35,503 bases of DNA, taken from assembly GCA_045106735.1 (NCBI GenBank), contig JBGCEZ010000066.1, positions 1-35,503 of the forward strand. Reading direction: 5' to 3'. The position numbers and the translations under genes are program-made. Below, piece by piece: positions 30,237 through 35,503 of this stretch; position 1 is the stretch's first letter; each line of letters opens with the position of its first letter. Below the pieces are notes generated by a model that saw nothing but the letters and a program-made list of their open reading frames with translations, did no database searches and was not told where the DNA came from. This stretch comes from JBGCEZ01 sp045106735. Its GTDB lineage: Bacteria; Planctomycetota; Phycisphaerae; Phycisphaerales; SM1A02.

Positions 30237-32018
30237 TCAATCCTCCGCCGCCCCCGGCTGGTTCGTTCGCTCGTCCCAACTCGGCCGGCCGAGGGCCCGC
30301 CGCAGTGGATCAAGCCGAGCACCATACAGATCCGATCGCCCGACGGACGCCCGGCTCAGCGGCTGGCGGGCCTGGGCGTAGCTCAGGGTGCGTTCCACGC
30401 GGGTTGAGCCGGCAAAGTCCAAACACGCCGGATCCCAGGGCAGCCCCGCCGCGTCGAGCACGGGGCGCAGGCATGCTTCCGGCGTCTCCACCAAACGCTC
30501 GTAGTCGACGGTCACGAACCGGTCGCCGAGCACGTCGGCCCAATGCTCGGACAACCGCGACAGCCGCCGCAAGACGCTGCCGACATGTCGCAGGTCAGCG
30601 GCCCAGGGCGCCGCACTCGGTCGCAGCCGCTCCATCCAGATCGCCAGACCGTGGTCCACGGCCTCTCGCCGGACGTGGACGATCGTCGCGCCCGGCAACA
30701 GCATCGAAGCGAGCCCGGCGTGCAGCAGGACGCCGAGGTCTTTGTTGACGAGATGCGGTGCGGCATCGGGGACGCCGGAATCGCCGCCCGCGCCGAGTGA
30801 TTCGGGCGACTCAGTCGATTCGGGCGACTCGCGCGACTCGGCCGAGTCCCGCGCGCCCGACGCCGCTTGGCTCGCAAGCCGCACACAAGTCGCCACGTAC
30901 TCCCGGCCCGCGGCTTCGGCATCGGACGTCGCAAGTCGGCCGGCCGCGGCAACTCCGGCCAAGCGGACCGCGATGCGATGGAACGCGGGAATCTCGCCAA
31001 GTCCGACCACGTTCGGATGCTGGGCGAGCATTCGTTCCAGGAGCGTTGAACCGCATCGCGGCGCCCCAACGACAAAGATCGAACGCGTGCCATCGACCCC
31101 GACCGCGTCGCGCGTGGCCGCGATTCGTTCGGCCGTGAAGCCGCGGATGATGCCGTCGATCATGCGTCCGTACGCCATCAGGTCGAACGGCGCCCGATGA
31201 CCGCGGTGTGCCGCCGCCGCCACGTCGAACGCCGCCGCCGCGTCGCCCGCACGCTCGAGTTGCCGGGCCAACGTCAGCCGAAGATCGCGGATCGTCGGAT
31301 CACGATCGGCGGTCGTTCCGATGGCCGCCTCGTGCACCGCCCGGCCGAGGGCGATCGCTTCGTCGGGCGCGGACCGGCCCAGCACGCGCACGGCGACCGA
31401 CGCGATGGCCGGCGGCGTCGCTCCGCCGTCGACGCTTCCCGCGATCCCGGCCACTGCATCATCAAGCCGGCCCATCCGCTCGAGACACTCCGTCCGCCCG
31501 GCGACCAAAGCGATTCGGACGTGGTCGGTGGCGGCGAACGATGCACCGCCGACTGAACCGTCGCCCAGATTGCCGGCCAGATTGCCAGCCAGATCGCCGC
31601 CGTGTTCGCTGCCTTGAACGCCAGCCGCGTGACCTGCCGCCGCGCCCGCGCCATCCACCCCAGCACGTTCCTGCGCCGCGACATGCTCGGATTCCGCGGC
31701 ATCAAACGCTTCCAAGGCCGCATCGAACGCCCCCGCGGCCATGTACTGACCGGCCAGTCGTCCGCGCGTTCCCGCTCCCGCCCCCGCGTCAACCGCACGC
31801 CGCAGACACTCGATCGCTTCATCCCGCCGCCCGGCTTCGACCAAGGCCACCGACAGCACTTCCGCGGCCCGTGCATCCGCCGGGTGCGCGCTCGTCGCCG
31901 CGCGAGCTGCGGCGATCGCTTCATCAAGCCGCAAGTTTCGCAGTGCCGTCACCGCCGCCGCGAGTGACGCGCTGGCCGTTCCGGCGGCGGCGGACGATCG
32001 ATCGGGCGACGACGACAC
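30237..32018 (-). CDS. TPR-containing sulfotransferase
   Basis: A roughly 593-residue protein transferring sulfate from PAPS, probably to a glycan or peptide. The first 300 residues are Ala-rich helical pairs of the tetratricopeptide kind (NLRLDEAIAAARAATSAHPADARAAEVLSVAL-type). The sulfotransferase domain begins at IFVVGAPRCGSTLLERML (5'-phosphosulfate loop, about 313-330) and has the 3'-phosphate motif VHVRREAVDHGLAIW (about 448) and an FVTVDYERLV segment. Between them lies an insertion coded by six 9-bp repeats (30799-30852) of Ser/Glu/Asp. The frame is open to an ATG at 32255, but the extra 79 codons lack the G/C-ending codon bias of the rest. The GTG at 32018 has AAGGA at about 10 bases, so I prefer it. 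It forms an operon with the esterase. Confidence 0.86.
   Translation of the reverse strand: MSSSPDRSSAAAGTASASLAAAVTALRNLRLDEAIAAARAATSAHPADARAAEVLSVALVEAGRRDEAIECLRRAVDAGAGAGTRGRLAGQYMAAGAFDAALEAFDAAESEHVAAQERAGVDGAGAAAGHAAGVQGSEHGGDLAGNLAGNLGDGSVGGASFAATDHVRIALVAGRTECLERMGRLDDAVAGIAGSVDGGATPPAIASVAVRVLGRSAPDEAIALGRAVHEAAIGTTADRDPTIRDLRLTLARQLERAGDAAAAFDVAAAAHRGHRAPFDLMAYGRMIDGIIRGFTAERIAATRDAVGVDGTRSIFVVGAPRCGSTLLERMLAQHPNVVGLGEIPAFHRIAVRLAGVAAAGRLATSDAEAAGREYVATCVRLASQAASGARDSAESRESPESTESPESLGAGGDSGVPDAAPHLVNKDLGVLLHAGLASMLLPGATIVHVRREAVDHGLAIWMERLRPSAAPWAADLRHVGSVLRRLSRLSEHWADVLGDRFVTVDYERLVETPEACLRPVLDAAGLPWDPACLDFAGSTRVERTLSYAQARQPLSRASVGRSDLYGARLDPLRRALGRPSWDERTNQPGAAED
30799..30852 (-). 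repeat. 9-bp in-frame coding repeats in the sulfotransferase
   Basis: Six 9-bp units (GATTCGGGC, GACTCAGTC, GATTCGGGC, GACTCGCGC, GACTCGGCC, GAGTCCCGC on the plus strand). On the minus strand they code Ser/Glu/Asp tripeptides inserted between the two PAPS-binding motifs. Confidence 0.85.
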
Positions 32019-32436
32019 GGTGGCTTGATCCTTGAGGAGTGCGACGCGTTGCACCACCAGCCGCGTGGCTGCGTGGCCGCAATGGCTGCGCGCGTGCGCG
32101 TCGGCGGCGCCGGGAAACTGCGTATCTGCACCACCGCGTGACGGCGCGGCTGCATGACGGGAAAGACGCGTCGATCGAACCAATGCGTCGCCTTGCCACG
32201 GCCAAACCATGAACGCAACCCGCCGCATCGGAATGGCGAATACAGCCGCTCCCATCTTCTCAGGTCATCGCCATGCCTTCAACGTCCCCAGACCCGCCAT
32301 TCCGCGTGATTCCCGGGCCTGACGTGAATCGATCATCAAGACCCTTGCAACACAAGGCCACTTCCGTCTGAATAAGGAGAGAGCCGCCACGATCCCCGGC
32401 GGCCTTCAACATCCCCACACCAGGAGAACCCCCTTC
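32019..32436. other. Divergent region, sulfotransferase / metalloprotease
   Basis: 418 bases. A GCCGCC/GGCGGC inverted repeat (32382-32402) lies in the metalloprotease leader. A TTGCAA at 32345-32350 could be a -35 box but has no good -10 partner. No tandem arrays. Confidence 0.45.
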
Positions 32437-35271
32437 ATGCTCAGGCGCAGAAACTCCGCCGCGATGGTGGCCGCGATGGCCGCGCTCGCACCGGCGGTCG
32501 TCGCCCTTGCGGCGAACCCCGGCATCGACGCCCACGCGGGCCACGACCACGGCAGTAAGGACAGCGAAGAACGCATCAGCCTTCTTGGCCCCGAACACGT
32601 CGCGGCCATGGCTGACTTCCGTTCCAACCATCCCCTCACGCAACTCATGCTCGACGACACCGGACTCGTCGATCGCGTCTACGGCGCTTCGGTCGCCGGA
32701 GGTGCGACCGCCGAGGCCGCGGCCGACGCCGCGATGATCGCCGCCGCCGAGATGCTTGCCGTGGATCTGGGCGACATCGTCCCGACGCAGGTCGTCGAAG
32801 TCATGCACGATGCCAATGGCACGCCCAAGTTCCTGTTGCACCGCTACGAGCAAGTTCGCGACGGCGTGACCGTGTTCCGATCGCGGGTTCAAGCTCTGGT
32901 TCGCAATGAACCCGGCTTCCCCGTTGTGCTCATCACGTCCGACGCCAAGCCGCTCGGCGCGTTCCAGCCAGCTCCGGGTCTGGGGAACGCTGAGATTCCC
33001 GCCGCCGCGATCGCCCACGTGGAGATCGACGCGCTGGACATGGCCGTCACCTACTCCGACGTCCGCGGCGTGATCTTCGCCGGACATGAGAACGCCGGCG
33101 AGGCCCCGCGCAGCGCCGTCGAGTTCGTCTCCGAGATCAGCACGCCCGCAGACCCCGCGAATTACTCCAAGATGCGGCACGTCGTTGATGCGGCGACCGG
33201 CGCGACGATCTTTGTCGAGTCGCTCGTCCATCACATTGACGTCTCCGGCACCGTCAGCGGCCTGGCCACCGACGGCATCGGTGCGATGCCCTGCGAAGAT
33301 GAAGTCACGCGGCCCATGCCGTACGCCCGCGTCGACGTCGGCACGACCACCGTCTTCGCCGACCGCGAAGGCAACTTCGAAGCCAGCACGGTTGGCGGCG
33401 GCGACGTCACCGTGAATTCGCAGCTCCGAGGCCGATACTTCGTCGTCAACAATCAGGCCGAGTCCGACGCCGAAATTGCGATCACCGCTGGCGATGGCGA
33501 AGTGGTCGACATTGTCCACAACGAGTCGAACAGCTCGGACTTGCGACGCGCCGAGACCAACGCCTATTACGAAGCGAACATGATTCGCGACTGGGCGCTC
33601 GCGCTCAATCCGACGTACCCGACGATTGGCAACCAAACCAACTTCGACATCAACGTCAACATCAACAACAATTGCAACGCGACCTACAGCGGCTCGGCGA
33701 TCAACTTCTATACGTCGGGTGGCGGGTGTAACAATACGTCGTTCGCCTCCGTGATCTACCACGAATATGGCCATCACCTCGTGAACACTGGCGGCTCCGG
33801 CCAGGGCGCGTACGGCGAAGGCATGAGCGATTGCGTCAGCGCCCTCGCCTTGGACGACCCTCGCCTCGGCCTCGGCTTCCAGGGCAACTGCTCGAGCCCG
33901 CTGCGCAACGCCGACAACGACTGCCAGTTCCAGGAGACCGGCTGCTCGAGTTGCGGCTCGGCCATCCACTCCTGTGGCCGCCTGATTTCCGGTGCCGTCT
34001 GGGACATGCGAGAAGCTCTGGTCAGCACGCAGGGCGACAACGCACTGGTCTACGCCAGCACGCTCACGCTGAACTCCATCCTGCTCCACACCGGTTCGGG
34101 CATTGACCCTTCGATCACCATCGACATCCTGACGCTCGACGATGATGACTCGAACATCCTGAACGGCACGCCCAACTACGAGCCGATCAACGATGCCTTC
34201 GGCCAGCACAACATGCCGGGCCCGGCCCTGCAGCTCCTGGCCTTCGAGTTCCCCGATGGCCTGCCGAACAGCGTCAGCCCCGACGGCGGCACCATGGTGC
34301 GCCTGACCGTGACCCCGGTCACCGGCGATCCGGTCCCGGGCACCGGCCGCATCTTGGTCGTTGACGGCAGCGGCGCTCCGGTCGCCGTGCCGCTGATGCC
34401 CACCGGCACCCCCGACGAGTACATGGCGACGTTCCCCAGCACCACGTGCGGCAACCTCGTCGACTACTGGTTTGAGACCAGTGCCACCAACGGACAGGTC
34501 GGACGCTTCCCGATGGACGCGCCGGTCGCTCGCCTGTCGACCATCAGTGCGTTTGAGTTGGCCATCAATTTCGAGGATGACTTTGAGACCAACCAGGGCT
34601 GGACGGTGCAGAACGCCGGCGGCCTGGAAGACGGTGCCTGGAACCGCGGCGTGCCCGCCGGCGGCGGCGACCGCGGCGATCCCCCGGCGGACGGCGACGG
34701 CTCGGGCCGTGCGTTCCTCACCGACAACGTTGCCGGCAACAGTGACGTTGACGGCGGCATCACCCGGCTCATCTCGCCGGTCATGGACGCCTCCAACGGC
34801 AATGGCGTGATCAGCTATTGGCGCTGGTACAGCAATACGTTCGGCGCTTCGCCGAACGCGGACGTCTTCGAAGTCGAGATTTCCGACGACGGCGGCGGAA
34901 GCTGGAACGAGCTCGAGACCGTTGGCCCCGGCGGCCCCGAGGTTGACGGCGGCTGGTTCTTCAAGCAGTTCGACCTGGCCGACGTGCCGGGCTTCGAGCT
35001 GAACGATCAGTTCCGCATTCGCTTCATTGCGAGTGACCTTGGCGACGGCTCGGTGGTCGAAGCCGCGGTGGACGGCGTGGCCCTGATCGACATCAACTGC
35101 GAGAACATGGGCGTGGAAGGCGACATCGACGGCGACGGCGTGGTCGACTTCCAGGACATCCTGGCCCTGCTGAGCGCCTGGGGCGAATGCCCGGGTTGCG
35201 CGGCGGACCTGGACGACAACGGGACCGTCGACTTCGGCGACCTGTTGAGCCTGCTCAGCCTGCTCAGCTGA
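32437..35271 (+). CDS. Secreted zinc metalloprotease with dockerin-like tail
   Basis: A 944-residue exported gluzincin-like peptidase. The ATG has AGGAG at 10 bases and a signal peptide (MVAAMAALAPAVVALAA). Residues about 60-350 look like a propeptide of the FTP/PepSY kind (FLLHRYEQVRDGVTVFRSRVQALV), followed by a carboxypeptidase-regulatory-like beta domain. The catalytic motif HEYGHH (His442, Glu443, His446) is followed by GEGMSDCVSA with Glu461 as the likely third ligand. This arrangement resembles M36/fungalysin-like enzymes. Cys-rich loops (NCSSPL, CQFQETGCSSCG) suggest disulfides, hence an oxidising location. A C-terminal beta-sandwich (DDFETNQGWTVQN onward) resembles MAM or jelly-roll binding modules. 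The last 45 residues carry two EF-hand loops (DIDGDGVVDFQD; DLDDNGTVDFGD), a full dockerin-like tail. Confidence 0.92.
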   Translation: MLRRRNSAAMVAAMAALAPAVVALAANPGIDAHAGHDHGSKDSEERISLLGPEHVAAMADFRSNHPLTQLMLDDTGLVDRVYGASVAGGATAEAAADAAMIAAAEMLAVDLGDIVPTQVVEVMHDANGTPKFLLHRYEQVRDGVTVFRSRVQALVRNEPGFPVVLITSDAKPLGAFQPAPGLGNAEIPAAAIAHVEIDALDMAVTYSDVRGVIFAGHENAGEAPRSAVEFVSEISTPADPANYSKMRHVVDAATGATIFVESLVHHIDVSGTVSGLATDGIGAMPCEDEVTRPMPYARVDVGTTTVFADREGNFEASTVGGGDVTVNSQLRGRYFVVNNQAESDAEIAITAGDGEVVDIVHNESNSSDLRRAETNAYYEANMIRDWALALNPTYPTIGNQTNFDINVNINNNCNATYSGSAINFYTSGGGCNNTSFASVIYHEYGHHLVNTGGSGQGAYGEGMSDCVSALALDDPRLGLGFQGNCSSPLRNADNDCQFQETGCSSCGSAIHSCGRLISGAVWDMREALVSTQGDNALVYASTLTLNSILLHTGSGIDPSITIDILTLDDDDSNILNGTPNYEPINDAFGQHNMPGPALQLLAFEFPDGLPNSVSPDGGTMVRLTVTPVTGDPVPGTGRILVVDGSGAPVAVPLMPTGTPDEYMATFPSTTCGNLVDYWFETSATNGQVGRFPMDAPVARLSTISAFELAINFEDDFETNQGWTVQNAGGLEDGAWNRGVPAGGGDRGDPPADGDGSGRAFLTDNVAGNSDVDGGITRLISPVMDASNGNGVISYWRWYSNTFGASPNADVFEVEISDDGGGSWNELETVGPGGPEVDGGWFFKQFDLADVPGFELNDQFRIRFIASDLGDGSVVEAAVDGVALIDINCENMGVEGDIDGDGVVDFQDILALLSAWGECPGCAADLDDNGTVDFGDLLSLLSLLS

Positions 35272-35301
35272 TCCCCCGATCGGCCGACGGACGCATCACC
35301 G

Positions 35302-35338
35302 CACGGGGCGGGCCTTCGGGTCCGCCCCGTGTTGCATT
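35302..35338 (+). terminator. Intrinsic terminator of the metalloprotease gene
   Basis: CACGGGGCGGGCC (35302-35314), a TTCG tetraloop, then GGTCCGCCCCGTG (35319-35331), with a single G-T wobble. The T-tract is modest (TTGCATTT). It begins 30 bases after the stop codon. Confidence 0.85.
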
Positions 35339-35503
35339 TCAGGGGGTGGACCGTTGACCGCAAAGCTGTCAGTCCGGTAGCGTGTCGAGTGGCCCATGCG
35401 TCGCCAACCGGCGGCGTTTCCGGGGCCCCGGGAAGCGAGAGGCCGTGGGCCCTCGGTCTCGGGAGGGCCGCACCACGGACGCGATGGCCTCGGCCGCGCC
35501 CCA

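Noticed and set aside
28186..30381. A 731-codon plus-strand open frame opposite the esterase.
   Set aside because: Antisense shadow; the minus strand carries all esterase motifs.
32345..32376. Promoter of the metalloprotease gene (TTGCAA followed by GAATAA).
   Set aside because: The spacing (18-19 bases) and -10 match are poor; not strong enough to list.
32260..34209. A 649-codon minus-strand open frame opposite the metalloprotease.
   Set aside because: Antisense shadow of the HExxH protease gene.
35340..35503. Start or end of a further gene at the right edge.
   Set aside because: No frame shows a recognisable protein, ribosome binding site or start; nothing can be supported in the last 160 bases.

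Overview
The window is GC-rich bacterial DNA with strongly G/C-biased third codon positions. It most likely comes from a planctomycete of the Phycisphaerae type. This rests on the mix of exported proteins ending in tandem calcium-loop dockerin-like tails (the 'LLSAWG...C' type), exported proteins ending in PEP-CTERM-like tails (IPAPGA, hydrophobic helix, arginine cluster), and housekeeping genes scattered singly rather than in classical operons. That placement is inference from family content; no rRNA or other taxonomic marker is present.

Layout. 1-1121: dnaN (sliding clamp, minus strand, last base of the stop codon outside the window). 1616-5787: a secreted-protein block of two paralogous HAF/beta-propeller-like proteins with dockerin tails, flanking a frameshifted parallel beta-helix gene. 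6249-9401: transketolase and an MBL-fold hydrolase. 9929-12523 (minus): a PEP-CTERM-like exported protein and a putative outer-membrane beta-barrel protein, separated by a striking 13-bp tandem array. 12644-14995: arfB-like ribosome rescue factor (+), then DinB-family protein and purM (both minus). 15446-19831: a very large tricorn-type protease carrying a duplicated inserted domain. 20358-22877: class V aminotransferase (+) facing an RCK-type membrane protein (-) whose pore lacks the usual K+ filter. 23021-25917: FHA-GAF-SpoIIE phosphatase and a second PEP-CTERM protein. 26066-32018 (minus): FG-GAP repeat protein with a half dockerin, and a two-gene operon of TPR-sulfotransferase and sialate O-acetylesterase. 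32437-35271: a large HExxH metalloprotease with a full dockerin tail.

How the genes relate. Roughly half the genes encode exported or envelope proteins: four with EF-hand/dockerin-type elements, two with PEP-CTERM-like tails, a beta-barrel and secreted hydrolases. Sulfotransferase plus acetylesterase suggests handling of sulfated or acetylated glycans. The housekeeping genes (dnaN, tkt, purM, arfB) are unrelated to one another in pathway.

The least explained signal is a set of short tandem-repeat arrays in the intergenic spaces, each with its own consensus but with periods of 10, 10, 11, 11, 13, 6 and 6 bp. They sit in convergent or co-directional gaps (3' ends) and I saw none in the divergent gaps. 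Tandem repeats inside genes in the same window have periods of 9 or 12 bp, which keep the frame. The standout is an array of 25 consecutive 13-bp units without a single indel (11062-11386).
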